A DNA stretch of 64,000 nucleotides from Paulinella micropora (GCA_019918135.1 WBZZ01000016.1:49811-113810), one strand, 5' to 3'; positions 39,527 through 48,658 are shown, counted from the stretch's first letter. The notes: generated from the letters alone by a model not told the origin. Program-made: numbers and translations.

Positions 39527-41506
39527 ATGAAAGGTAAACGCAAGAGAGTGGAACCGCTCCGGCAGGACGCGACGAGTACTGGTAAGCGCACCAATCCTCC
39601 AGACAAGCGATCACAGGAGGAGCTACGTGTTTACGAGTCTGCCTGGAGCAGCCTGCGCACCGCCGGCGAATCGCTCGGCACCAGGATCCCTCTGACGTCG
39701 GAACTGGAAAAGCTCCGTCGTTCTTCATGGGAACTAGACGACAGCAACTGGCTCATGGCCTGTACCGAGGAGCTCGATGCTGCGGGGGTTGAGACCCTGC
39801 GTTGCAGCATCCCGCGGCTGGCGCGGCGTGTCATGGGGCTGCGTGACAATGCCGCGCCCGGTGCCTTTTTCGCCATGCCCAACGACCTGTGCCCGGCAGA
39901 GCTCACGGTCCTGTGCGCGGCCCGCGGCGAGGGTGACGCCCCTAGTAACCCGTGGCTAGTTACCCCCAAGGACGACGGGACGCGCACTTTTCTGGTGTAC
40001 CTGCGCGGAAAGTGCTTTGCGCTGCTCAGGGACAAACCCTTTTTCCAGGAGCTAGACCCGGAGGCGCCCTTTGGTGACGTGCCGGGGCTGCCTTTTTTTT
40101 TGTTGCTGGACGCCGAGTGCGTCGAGCTCGTCCAGCACGGGGAGCCCTCTCGCAGCGCCGCCAAAAAGTTGCACCGGGTCTGCGACCTCCTCGCCTGCAA
40201 CGACCGCACGTACACTGGCCTGCCTTTTACAGCCAGGCTCGAGCTGCGCGACGCGCTGCTGAAACACGTGCTGAAAGATGTTCAGCACCCCGTGCTGCAA
40301 ACTTTGCTCAGCAAGCCCTTCGAGCCCTTTCACAGGTTGCAGCAGGAGCTGCTGGACCGGACGGAGCGCCGGGGGGGCCGCTGGCGCTGCCAGGACGCCC
40401 ACACCAACCTTTGGGTCCCCGTTGACGGTTTTGTCTTCACCCGCGGGGACGCGCCCTACCGCACCGGCACCCAGCCGGGGCTGCGCAAGTGGAAGTTCTC
40501 GCCCACCGTCGATCTGCTGTTGCTCAGAGCAGCCGTCGCCGGCGAACACGGCCCGAGGCTAGTGTGGGGTGCCCGCTTCCCTCTGCTGCAGCCAGCCCAA
40601 GACGACCCTACCGAACTGCACTGCGATGTCTTCTTTGACTGGGCACTCACCACGCAACCCGCCGCCAAGCTGCTGCTGACCTACTGGGACGCCTGGCTCA
40701 AAGAGAAACAACAAGCCGCCCCCGACCCAGCCGCCACCACTCCCGCCGCCAACTTCTACGCCCCTCGCCATGAACTCGACCTCATCCACCCCAGGGCCGC
40801 CTCCCTCCCCGGCGCCTGGGCCGAGTGCAAGTACGTCGCCTCCAAAGGCGCCTGGGTCCCCGTGGAATTCGTGCTTGAGGGAATGCCCTCTGACCAGCAC
40901 GTCGACGGCAGCCAAAAGTGGCCCGTGCGTTGGCGCACAGCGCCCCGAGCGGCGCCTGCCCCAGCCACCACCCCAGCCACTGCCACAGTGGCTGGGGCAT
41001 CAAAGCCCCGCCCCAACACCAGCACTCCGCAACAGGTGGTCCAGGAGCTGCTACGTCAGAGAAGGGGGCTTGGGGGGCAGCGCCTCTTGTTCCGGTTGTG
41101 CGGTGTCTATGAACCGCCAGGCGCAAAGGGGGCTAAGCTCGGCCTAGCCTACGCTGTGCCGTGGACGGACCTCTGGTGGGGGGGGGGCGGAGCTCCCTCT
41201 AACGCCAGGCGGACCGGCAGCGCGCAGACCCCGCACGCCCCCAATTGCCCTATCTTGCACCTATCCGTCTCCCAGACAGGAACGCGCGGCTCGCTGCTGC
41301 AGGAGGGCTCCGTCTGGGAGCTCGGTTTCCAAGACAACGACGACCTGCAGCTACTCAACGTCCGCCATAAAGACAGCGGCAACTTTCACACTACCGTCAT
41401 GCAGGCCCTACGCGCCTCGGCGGCTAAGTTCTCGCTCCAGGCTTTTAGGCAAATGATCCCTGCCGCCACCCCACAAGCTGCTACCCCCGCAAACACTCGC
41501 CTGTAA
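39527..41506 (+). CDS. mRNA capping enzyme, guanylyltransferase (GTase) type
   Basis: 659 residues from ATG 39527 (MKGKRKRVEP). It transfers GMP to the 5' end of mRNA. Nucleotidyltransferase motifs in order: motif I PKDDGTRTF (K148 the likely GMP-linked lysine, then D150-G151); motif III LLDAECVEL (193-201); motif IV VDGFVFT (299-305); motif V LRKWKFSPTVDLLLL (319-333). The spacing DGFVFT...PY..GT...L.KWK..TVD closely matches viral and cellular capping enzymes. An OB-fold-like part follows (AWAECKYVASKGAWVPVEFV, 430-449), but the usual motif VI R.DK..PN is not evident. Residues 1-130 and 480-659 are unassigned: no clear triphosphatase or methyltransferase. The Lys/Arg-rich N-terminus may be an NLS. 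Viral-type capping enzymes are standard in large DNA viruses. Confidence 0.82.
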   Translation: MKGKRKRVEPLRQDATSTGKRTNPPDKRSQEELRVYESAWSSLRTAGESLGTRIPLTSELEKLRRSSWELDDSNWLMACTEELDAAGVETLRCSIPRLARRVMGLRDNAAPGAFFAMPNDLCPAELTVLCAARGEGDAPSNPWLVTPKDDGTRTFLVYLRGKCFALLRDKPFFQELDPEAPFGDVPGLPFFLLLDAECVELVQHGEPSRSAAKKLHRVCDLLACNDRTYTGLPFTARLELRDALLKHVLKDVQHPVLQTLLSKPFEPFHRLQQELLDRTERRGGRWRCQDAHTNLWVPVDGFVFTRGDAPYRTGTQPGLRKWKFSPTVDLLLLRAAVAGEHGPRLVWGARFPLLQPAQDDPTELHCDVFFDWALTTQPAAKLLLTYWDAWLKEKQQAAPDPAATTPAANFYAPRHELDLIHPRAASLPGAWAECKYVASKGAWVPVEFVLEGMPSDQHVDGSQKWPVRWRTAPRAAPAPATTPATATVAGASKPRPNTSTPQQVVQELLRQRRGLGGQRLLFRLCGVYEPPGAKGAKLGLAYAVPWTDLWWGGGGAPSNARRTGSAQTPHAPNCPILHLSVSQTGTRGSLLQEGSVWELGFQDNDDLQLLNVRHKDSGNFHTTVMQALRASAAKFSLQAFRQMIPAATPQAATPANTRL

Positions 41507-41804
41507 GGAAAGGAAGCGTTCAGAGGACAAAGGCATCCAACAAAAAAGGGGCAAAGCGGGGGCAGGGAAAAGCGAGGGGAGGGGCGGGGGGGGAGGGGGG
41601 GAGAGGATGAGGGAGAGAGGGAGGGAAGATGAAGAGGAGATAAAGGGGGGGGGGAGGGGGGGGGGGAGGGGCGTGTGTTGACCCTTGTCGGATACTATAT
41701 TTAATATTAGTAAAAGAAATAAAGAGAGAGAAGCAGATTTTCTTTTCTCTCTCTACAGTCGTTGCAATCTCTCTTGCCAAAGACTACGGGTTTAAACTTT
41801 GGAG
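41507..41804 (+). other. Spacer with a probable 5'-UTR splice acceptor
   Basis: G-rich sequence, then an AT-rich patch (TACTATATTTAATATTAG near 41,692), then TTTTCTTTTCTCTCTCTACAG ending at about 41,758. That is a strong pyrimidine tract plus CAG, 46 bp before the ATG of the 4-TM gene. It looks like a 3' splice site of a leader intron; the matching donor was not located. Confidence 0.45.
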
Positions 41805-42581
41805 ATGGGCGACAAAGGAGGATCGGATTGTCCATGCTTGTTTGGAAACAGTTTATCTCTAAGTTTATTTACAAGCGCTCCTGCATCTGTTTTGGGTTTT
41901 GTGTTGATCCTGCTCTGGACCGGCCTGCAGTTGGCCGCTGTCACCTTCTCTGCTCAATACTTGAAGGACGAAGAGCAAGACCAAACAATCATGGGCCTTA
42001 ACGGGGCTAACTTGGGCATTTCGATGCTTTGGTATCTTGTATCTGTGGCCGGATTGCTTAGCCTAACTCAAACAAAACGCAAAGGAGAAGAGACCAGATC
42101 TAAAGCCATATCTGCTTACTATTATCACACGACGCATCACTTGGTACATCTAATCATCTCTCTTACCTGCATCATTCTTCTGGCGGTGGGGGTCGCTTTT
42201 CTGAAGAATGCCACGGACAACGGCACCTCCGGCAACGACGACACGCCCAACCAGGCGACGACGTCTTGGCTAGTCTCCCTGCGGCGTGGTTCTGCCAACA
42301 GTAACGATGTCATCTGCACAGACTGCTACCTTTCCAGCGCCAGCGCAGACACGAGCTGCAACGGGTCCGCCAGTGTTGATTTGGACAGAGTCTGCGCTAA
42401 CCTGCTGTTTATCTTGGCCAATGCTGTAGGCCTTGGTTTAAACCTTGCCCACCTTATGGCCTTTTTCAAGGATGATAGCCGTTCCATAGAAGAGGATAGT
42501 TCCGCAGAAAAGAATCCATTGATAAGGATGAAGGCCGTTAATATAGCTGAAGAAGAAGCTGAGACTGGGCCACGCAAGTAA
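41805..42581 (+). CDS. Four-transmembrane (tetraspan-like) membrane protein
   Basis: 258 residues from ATG 41805 (MGDKGGSDCPCLFGNSLSLS). Four hydrophobic segments: about 25-50 (SVLGFVLILLWTGLQLAAVT), 70-88 (LGISMLWYLVSVAGLLSL), 112-135 (LVHLIISLTCIILLAVGVAF) and 195-220 (ANLLFILANAVGLGLNLAHL). A larger loop between TM3 and TM4 (about 60 residues) has four cysteines, including CTDCYLSS and TSCNGSAS, and several N-x-T/S sites, in the manner of a disulphide-bonded extracellular loop. The C-terminal tail is acidic. Topology resembles tetraspanins but the CCG signature is missing. Possibly a viral envelope protein. Confidence 0.75.
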   Translation: MGDKGGSDCPCLFGNSLSLSLFTSAPASVLGFVLILLWTGLQLAAVTFSAQYLKDEEQDQTIMGLNGANLGISMLWYLVSVAGLLSLTQTKRKGEETRSKAISAYYYHTTHHLVHLIISLTCIILLAVGVAFLKNATDNGTSGNDDTPNQATTSWLVSLRRGSANSNDVICTDCYLSSASADTSCNGSASVDLDRVCANLLFILANAVGLGLNLAHLMAFFKDDSRSIEEDSSAEKNPLIRMKAVNIAEEEAETGPRK

Positions 42582-42741
42582 TCACCTGCGGGACTAAGAA
42601 ATACCAAGGCCAAACTCCAAACTACTTGCATACATTCAAGTTTTATCAAAAAGGAATATTCAATTTGCCTAGTCCTACGAAGTCGTTTAATTAATTAAAA
42701 CAGCTCTTTGTTGAGCAGGACAACAAGGCCAAAACTTTTTT

Positions 42742-43383
42742 TCAAGCCCCGGTCTCCGGCTCCGAAGAAGAGGCTGCGTCGGCTGCGTCGGCTGCGTCGT
42801 CGGCTGCTTCTGCCGCGTCTGCTTCCTCTCCTTCTTCTTGCGCCCCCGCGCCGTCTTCTGCCGCTTCGCTGACAGACGACGCGGGCGTGGGCTCTGTTTC
42901 CGCCGCCTCCTCTGCCGCCGCCTCAGCACCCTCTTTCTCTGCCTCAGACTCCTTGGTATTAACAGCCCCAACAACCCCGCGCGATTTCTTGCTCACCTTG
43001 CGCCGTTTTTTGGGGCTGCGGAATTCCGCCTCATCCCCCAAGCCATACAGGCGCCGTCCGAAGTAGTGCTTGTAAGCCCTGTCGACGTCCTGTGCAGTCG
43101 CGGTGCTTCTGCCACGACTGTACGCGTACAGGTCCACGCCCTTGTTCATGGTGTACATAAACTGCCCCAGCGTCCCCGTCACGCGACGCCGCAGCTCCTT
43201 GCCGCCCGTGCGCCCGATCTTGCATTGGCGGCACAACTTCTTGAATTCAGACGGGGCCAGGTCTTTTACTTCAGGCGTGTTCTTCTTCCGATGGCGCACC
43301 GCGTCGCTCACCGACTTCTCCGACCCGCGCGCGCGCTTGGTTTTCTTGGCCTTTTTGGCATTAGGCGCCGCAGTCGTGGCCAT
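42742..43383 (-). CDS. Histone H4-like histone-fold protein with acidic tail
   Basis: 213 residues from ATG 43383 (MATTAAPNAKKAKKTKRARG), in good initiation context (GTC before ATGG); the longer open frame upstream runs through low-complexity pyrimidine tracts. Residues about 43-116 form a histone fold resembling H4: APSEFKKLCRQCKIGRTGGK corresponds to the H4 alpha1 start, RSTATAQDVDRAYKHYFGR to KRKTVTAMDVVYALKRQGR, and RRLYGLGD to RTLYGFGG. Next come an SV40-like NLS (SPKKRRKV, 123-130) and a 70-residue Ala/Glu/Asp-rich tail not found in cellular H4. The N-terminal 40 residues are Lys/Arg-rich. Viral histones with extra tails occur in marseilleviruses, medusaviruses and mirusviruses. Probably binds DNA, perhaps packing viral genome or altering host nucleosomes. 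Confidence 0.82.
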   Translation of the reverse strand: MATTAAPNAKKAKKTKRARGSEKSVSDAVRHRKKNTPEVKDLAPSEFKKLCRQCKIGRTGGKELRRRVTGTLGQFMYTMNKGVDLYAYSRGRSTATAQDVDRAYKHYFGRRLYGLGDEAEFRSPKKRRKVSKKSRGVVGAVNTKESEAEKEGAEAAAEEAAETEPTPASSVSEAAEDGAGAQEEGEEADAAEAADDAADAADAASSSEPETGA

Positions 43384-43616
43384 GACTTTTGCTTTCTTCT
43401 CTGCTTTGCTCTTCTTTTTTGTGATTTGCCTCTTTCGACCAAAAAAACAAAAAAGCAAGCAGAGAAGGAAGGGGGGGCGCCCCGCCCCCCCCCCTTCCCT
43501 CCCCCCCACACACCTCCCGTCCTTTTTACTCCCGCCCCTCCCCTCCCCCTCCTCTTCTCCCTGCCCCTCCCCCCCCCCCCTCTCCTCCCCCCACCCTCTC
43601 TACCCGTCCTTAGATT
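43384..43616 (-). other. Pyrimidine/G-C-run leader of the H4-like gene
   Basis: Upstream of the H4-like ATG: a CTTTTTTGT-rich segment, a G/C self-complementary tract (about 43,470-43,494) and long C-rich runs. No gene seen. Confidence 0.5.
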
Positions 43617-43989
43617 CTATCTCCCACAAAATACCGCCCGACAGAACTTTTTACTGAGAACAAAAACTGTTAAACTGAGTTGCGTACAAAAAAGCGTTTG
43701 AGTGCCATTGACGCTCTTGAAACGAGCTAAGACCACAGGGCTCTCGGTAATGGCTTTGTCCTCTGCGGACGTCCGGTGGCAGTTCTTGCCTACGTACTGG
43801 CAAGGTTTTCTCGGGTGCTCCAGGTCAATGATGGCTACGTGTGCATGTTTCGCATCAGTGCTAATGCCATCTGCTTTATTCTGCTTTTTTCTAATTTCAA
43901 TCTTTCTTAGTTTGTTTCACTTTCCTTCCTTCTCTCATTTTATTTGCTCCTTACTTCGCCAGCTCCGGCAACTGCTCATCGTCACTCAA
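43617..43989 (-). CDS. Short spliced gene candidate, unknown
   Basis: Minus-strand reading. A frame open at 43,989-43,955 (SDDEQLPELA) ends at a GTAAGG donor. A 94-bp intron (43,954-43,861) ends GGCATTAG. The frame then continues from 43,860 as TDAKHAHVAIIDLEHPRKPC and KNCHRTSAEDKAITESPVVL, ending FCRAVFCGR with TAG at 43,619-43,617. The phase fits (2+1). No ATG is visible in the first exon, so at least one more 5' exon is needed. It lies just upstream of the H4-like gene on the same strand. Composition is clearly protein-like; no family recognised. Support is the splice sites plus codon-like content only. Confidence 0.4.
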
Positions 43990-44138
43990 TTAAACAAATT
44001 GCACTGCTACGCCGCGCCAGTACATTTTTGCAGCCGAGTGCATGTTCTCCTTGAATAATGTAAACATGTACACAGTTGTTAAACGATCATACATTACAAC
44101 GCTGGTAATCTACCCACAGCAAAAAAGATTATGAGCCT

Positions 44139-45584
44139 TCATTCAGCACCCACCAAACCTGGTTCTAATTCCGCCCAAGACTCTAGCCTGTTCTTAGCTT
44201 CTTGGTGATCCACCTCCGCTGCCCGCCTATACCAACGCATGGCCTGTGTTAAGTCCTTAGCCACGCCCTTGCCATTTTCAAAGCAGAAACCCAGCCTAAA
44301 CTGGGCATCATCGTCGCCTTGATTGGCTGCCTTGGCGTACCAACTTGCTGCTAACATCTCATCCCGCGTGACCCCCCTGCCATCTTCGTACCATGTACCT
44401 ACACGCAGCTGAGCACAGCAGTTGCACTGCTCGGCCGATCGTAAAAACCAGCCAAAGGCTTTGGCTTCGTCACGCTGGATCCCAATCCCCCGTTCGTAAC
44501 ACACGCCGACATGCCACTGAGCGCTTGGGTAACCTTTCTCAGCCGAGCGCAAAATCCAGGCGAAGGCTTTGGTGTCGTCTTGGCGCACACCCCGACCGCT
44601 TCTGTAACATTTACCAAGAAGGAGCTGTGCTTCGGTGTTGCCTTGGTGGGCAGAACGCGAAAGCCAATGGAAAACTTCGGCGTCGTCATGTAGCATTTTG
44701 CCCAACTCAAGCTGTGCCTCGGCGTCATCTTGTTCCGCTGCACTCATGAACCATTTCAGGGCCCTGGCTTCCTTCTCTTGTCTTAAATAGTATATGCCGA
44801 GCAAGTGAAAAACTTCTTCATGTCCTTGCTCTGCTGAACGTTCTAGCCAATAGTAGGCCTGCGCTTCATCCGCCTCCACGCCACTGCCTGTATTAAAACA
44901 GCCCCCAAGGCGGAACTGAGCTTGAGCGTTACCCTGCTCGGCCGCTTGCTTAAACCACCCGAAACCTCTGGCTTGGTCTTGAACCACGCCCCCGCCCTCC
45001 ATGTAGCAAATACCTAGCAGCATTTGTGCTTGGGCGTCGCCCTTGTGTGCGGAACGCTGGAGCCACTGCAAGCCCCAGTCTTGGTCCTTGGCCACACCCC
45101 AGCCTTTGTAGTAGCAAAGGCCGAGCAATCGCTGAGCTTTTGCGTGCCCTTGTTCCGTCGCTCTTTGCCACCAGCGCACCGCCTGAGCCCAGTCTTGGGG
45201 TACGTTTTCGCCATCAAAATAGCAGACCGCCAGCCGATACTGTGCCTCTGGATCTCCACCCCTGGCGGCCTGCATGTACCACTGCATGGCCCGGCTAGGG
45301 TCTCTAGCCACGCCAAAGCCGTGCATATAATGGAATGCCAAAAGACGCTGCGCCTCTGGTTTGTCCTGCGTCGCAGCCTCCGTGTAGCAGCGTAGCAGCT
45401 TGGCTGTTTCCAGGTCGCTGTCTAGACACACCAAGTAACAACCAGCCAAGTCATCCTGCGCTTGGGCTTTTTCGTCGCCTTCGTCCAGTCCAGCCCCCGT
45501 CGTCAGCCTGTCGCGCCTGACAGAAGGCTGATCCCCTGTGACATCTCTGCTCTGGTGTCTTGGTGGTGATACTTTCGTTTTCAT
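44139..45584 (-). CDS. Sel1-like repeat (TPR-related) protein
   Basis: 481 residues from ATG 45584 (MKTKVSPPRHQSRDVTGDQP); the frame open further upstream is low-complexity. After an N-terminal 60 residues come about eleven tandem Sel1-like repeats of roughly 36 residues, e.g. AQRLLGLCYYKGWGVAKDQD, AQMLLGICYMEGGGVVQDQA and AQLLLGKCYRSGRGVRQDDT, with conserved A-x-x-x-LG-x-x-Y and GxGVxxD. One repeat in the middle (KALKWF to LGKMLHDDAE region) is shortened. Sel1 repeats form alpha solenoids that scaffold protein-protein interactions, for example ER-associated degradation and bacterial effectors; giant viruses and protists carry expanded sets. No signal peptide or membrane segment. It converges with the short candidate gene at 43.6-44.0 kb. 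Confidence 0.88.
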   Translation of the reverse strand: MKTKVSPPRHQSRDVTGDQPSVRRDRLTTGAGLDEGDEKAQAQDDLAGCYLVCLDSDLETAKLLRCYTEAATQDKPEAQRLLAFHYMHGFGVARDPSRAMQWYMQAARGGDPEAQYRLAVCYFDGENVPQDWAQAVRWWQRATEQGHAKAQRLLGLCYYKGWGVAKDQDWGLQWLQRSAHKGDAQAQMLLGICYMEGGGVVQDQARGFGWFKQAAEQGNAQAQFRLGGCFNTGSGVEADEAQAYYWLERSAEQGHEEVFHLLGIYYLRQEKEARALKWFMSAAEQDDAEAQLELGKMLHDDAEVFHWLSRSAHQGNTEAQLLLGKCYRSGRGVRQDDTKAFAWILRSAEKGYPSAQWHVGVCYERGIGIQRDEAKAFGWFLRSAEQCNCCAQLRVGTWYEDGRGVTRDEMLAASWYAKAANQGDDDAQFRLGFCFENGKGVAKDLTQAMRWYRRAAEVDHQEAKNRLESWAELEPGLVGAE

Positions 45585-46410
45585 TATGCTTCCCCTCCCT
45601 TCCCCTTGATCTTCTATTCCCTGGGTTAGAGAGAGAACATACGATTGTGTGTGAGAGAGAGAGAGAGAGAGCGCTCCACAAAACCTGTAACAACCAAACA
45701 ATGACAGTAGTGCGTCGAGGGATGCCGCCCCTTCTCTCTCTCTTCCCCTCTCCCCTCCCCCCCCCTCCCCCACGTTGGCCAGGACCCCCCCCCAGGTCTG
45801 TTTTTTTTGGGGGGGGGGGACGAACGGGGGGAAGGGGAAAACTTTCTCTCTCTCGGCGTCTCCTCTCCCAAACCCCCCTCCCCACGGGGGTAAGCCGCGG
45901 CCGGGGGCATCGGCTGCGGCAGGCCTATGCCTAGGCGGTGGGGTGGGGGGGGGGCGTGGGGAAGGAACGGGGCGGGGGGAGCAAAGGGACAGCGAGGGGG
46001 GCGATCCCCCCCCCCCCACAGGGGACGAACTGGCCGTCGATGGTGTCTCCAAGAGTGCCCCAGTGTCGCCAAAATAACAACTACTTTTGTACCAGAGCTC
46101 TCGAAAAAGACAATGTTGCCGGAAAACCAGGAAAGCAGCGCCTTTTTTGGTCGTAGCACATAACAAAAGAAAAGAATGAGAACTACGAGCACATTGGATT
46201 GCAATCTTGATTCTGGGGGTAAAACCTAGAATAAATGATCGGGAGAGGGACAGAAAATGTGGAAGAGAAAGGGAAAGGGGAAGGGGAGGGCCTCTTAATG
46301 CGGGGTGATAGAAATGCTTCCCCTCTCTTCTATTTTTCTCTCCTTCCCTCCGCTCGTCAAGAAAACCTCTATAGTCATAAATAAATCTTAAAAGAATCGA
46401 CCAAAGTAAA
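45585..46410. other. Divergent intergenic region with GA and G/C tracts
   Basis: 826 bp between divergently oriented Sel1 and BRO-like genes. Contains GA repeats at 45,652-45,672, runs of G and C near 45,760, 45,810, 45,940 and 46,010, and an AT-rich segment (46,375-46,395) next to the plus-strand ATG. No gene seen. Confidence 0.55.
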
Positions 46411-48658
46411 ATGTCCAGCCAGGCCATTTCCCCCGCCGTCGGACTGCCACCAGTGGTGGCACCGGTGACCTATAAAATGGGCGACGCTCAGGTGGCACTA
46501 CAAAACTTGCCGATCCTTGCATCTTACACAGAGGAAAAACTGGTTGCAAAAGGTGTTCTAAGGACGGCGGACGGATTTTTCTGGATCAGAAGGGCTATCC
46601 AAGCGTTTCTGAATTGCGACGAGGCAAAGGCACGCGATGCATGGAAATACATACGCAAAAAGGACGAAAATGCGGGCACCGGGGAAAAATTCCTTGTCTA
46701 CCGGGAGGCTATTTTTCCGGTGTCAGGTGGCGGTACGGGGCGGCCGGTCCCCGTGGCCACTCACCCTGATATATTGAAGATTTTGTCGCAACTGCGCAAG
46801 GGCAAAGCTTTACGAGAAGAGATGGCGCAGGTTTATTCAAGAACACTCAATGGAGACAGAGATTGTGAAGCAATCTTCGCGGTCAAGCGTAAGCAAGTGT
46901 CTTCTGCCACGCGAAAGGCCGCACTGAGTTCATTCAAACGCTCCAAGCACGCGGACAGCGACGATGAGGAGGGAGAAAACGCGCCGGTCGTCGAGGTGTC
47001 AAAGCTCGATATAGCCTTGCGACACAATGAATTCATGCAATTACAACTCAACTACAAGGAGCTTCAACACCAACTTGCTTTGAAAGAGGCGGAGCATGAG
47101 AAGCAACTAATCATAAAGGAACAACTAGTAGAACTGCAGAAAAAGGAATTGGAAATCGCCAGGAAGGAGCAAGCAAAGGATCTGGAAATTGCCAAGAGAG
47201 ATCAAATCATTGCTGTGCGATTGGCCGAGGACGCGGCGTTGCAGAAACGGCGAGCCTTTCTTGGACTTGAAGCCAAGGAGGTTGTTCCGGCAAGTGCCAC
47301 GGTTAAGAACAAAATCACACTCATGCGGACCCTGGGGCGTGCATTCCCGGAGGACATGGCGAGATTTCTCTCAGCTTTTTCTATTTTAAGGTTGAAGGCG
47401 CTGACTGGTAGTTATGTCTTTGGAATTCAACTCATTTTGCTCGTTTGTCAACGTGTAGGATCACTTTCTGACTCTGGCATGTCTACGAAGCACATTGCCA
47501 AGACTCTGCAAGCCATTCTCAAAAATTCGCGTGGGGAATTGTTCCTTAAAATCAACGGGTCTGCAGACGTGCTGCCCTTTGATTGTGTGGAGATTCCCCA
47601 CGCCGTCTTTTGCAAGCATGATCTGGTATATGCTTGCTCACTTACTTACTTACTTATTTATTTAATGTGCAACATGCAGGGCAAAGGCGATTTGGAGGAG
47701 TTGGTCCGCGGCTTCAGCTACACCTGGAATGCACAAGGTATTATGTATGTATGTATGTATTTATAATGCATGCATCGTAGGGATCCTGCTCAAGAATAAG
47801 CCTGTGCCCTGGGACGACGGATTGGGAGAAGCTCCTCCCGCAAAAAGGCAGAAGAGACAGGAGAAGGAGAAGGAGAAGGAGAAGAAGGAGAAGCAAAAAA
47901 AGAAGGACAAAGGGAAGGAGAAGGAGAAGGAGAAGAAGAAGGAGGAGGAGAAGAAGAAGAAGGAGGAGAAGAAGAAGAAGAAGGATGAAAAGGAGAAGAA
48001 GGAGGAGGAGAAGAAGAAGAAGGAGGAGGAGGAGGAGAAGAAGAAGAAGGAGGAGGAGGAGGAGAAGAAGAAGAAGGAGGAGGAGCAGAAGAAGAAGAAG
48101 AAGAAGAAGGAGGAGAAGGAGAAGAAGAAGAAGAGGGAGAAGGAGGAGGAGGAGGAGGAGAAGAAGAAGAAGAAGAAGGAGGAGGAGGAGAAGGAGAAGA
48201 AGGAGGAGGAGAAGAAGAAGAAGGAGGAGGAGGAGGAGAAGGAGGAGGAGAAGAAGAAGAAGGAGGAGGAGGAGGAGAAGAAGAAGAAGGAGGAGGAGGA
48301 GAAGAAGAAGAAGGAGGAGGAGGAGAAGAAGAAGAAGGAGGAGGAGAAGAAGAAGAAGGAGGAGGAGGAGAGGAAGAAGAAGGAGGAGGAGGAGGAGGAG
48401 AGGAAGAAGAAGGAGGAAGAGGAGAGGAAGAAGGAGGAGGAAGAGAGGAAGAAGATGGAGGAGGAGGAGAGGAAGAAGAAGGAAGAGGAGGATGACCAGC
48501 TGAGTGGGTTTCCCCCTCTGGATTCGGGGAAGGTTCGCGTGTGGGCCCACAAAGGAATTTTCACATTCCTATCCGGATTAGATTATCAAGACTGGTATTA
48601 TTATTGTTATCTCTTATCTGTGTGTGAAGTGAGTGTGTTATCTCTTATCTGTGTGTGA
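46411..48658 (+). CDS. Spliced gene: BRO/antirepressor-like N-terminus plus giant Lys/Glu tract
   Basis: ATG 46411 (MSSQAISPAVGLPPVVAPVT). Three introns read directly: 47,408-47,458 (51 bp), 47,626-47,679 (54 bp) and 47,738-47,780 (43 bp), all GT-AG. The exons sum to exactly 700 codons, ending at TGA 48,656-48,658. Residues about 25-160 (SYTEEKLVAKGVLRTADGFF through GGGTGRPVPVATHPDILKIL to YSRTLNGD) resemble the BRO-N/antirepressor-like domain common in baculo- and giant viruses and in algal and oomycete genomes. Then come an acidic patch and coiled coil (about 195-285, with KEAEHEKQLIIKEQLVELQK). The last exon has about 215 residues of almost pure K and E, an amphipathic-charge coiled coil. 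Its C-terminus runs into the 30-bp tandem repeats. The domain call is moderate; the intron structure is strong. Confidence 0.65.
47853..48495 (+). repeat. GAG/AAG trinucleotide tract (coding)
   Basis: About 640 bp made almost only of GAG, GAA and AAG triplets, in frame inside exon 4 of the 46,411 gene. Its complement gives a leucine-rich shadow frame that should not be annotated. Length is likely polymorphic. Confidence 0.85.

Noticed and set aside
42838-43701. Plus-strand 287-codon frame opposite the H4-like gene
   Set aside because: The histone fold on the minus strand is unambiguous; the plus frame is its GC-rich shadow with Pro/Leu runs.
47985-48503. Poly-arginine frame on the plus strand
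   Set aside because: Frame-shifted reading of the same GAG/AAG tract.
47741-48564. Long leucine-rich or serine/phenylalanine-rich minus-strand frames
   Set aside because: Complement of the GAG/AAG tract inside the spliced plus-strand gene.
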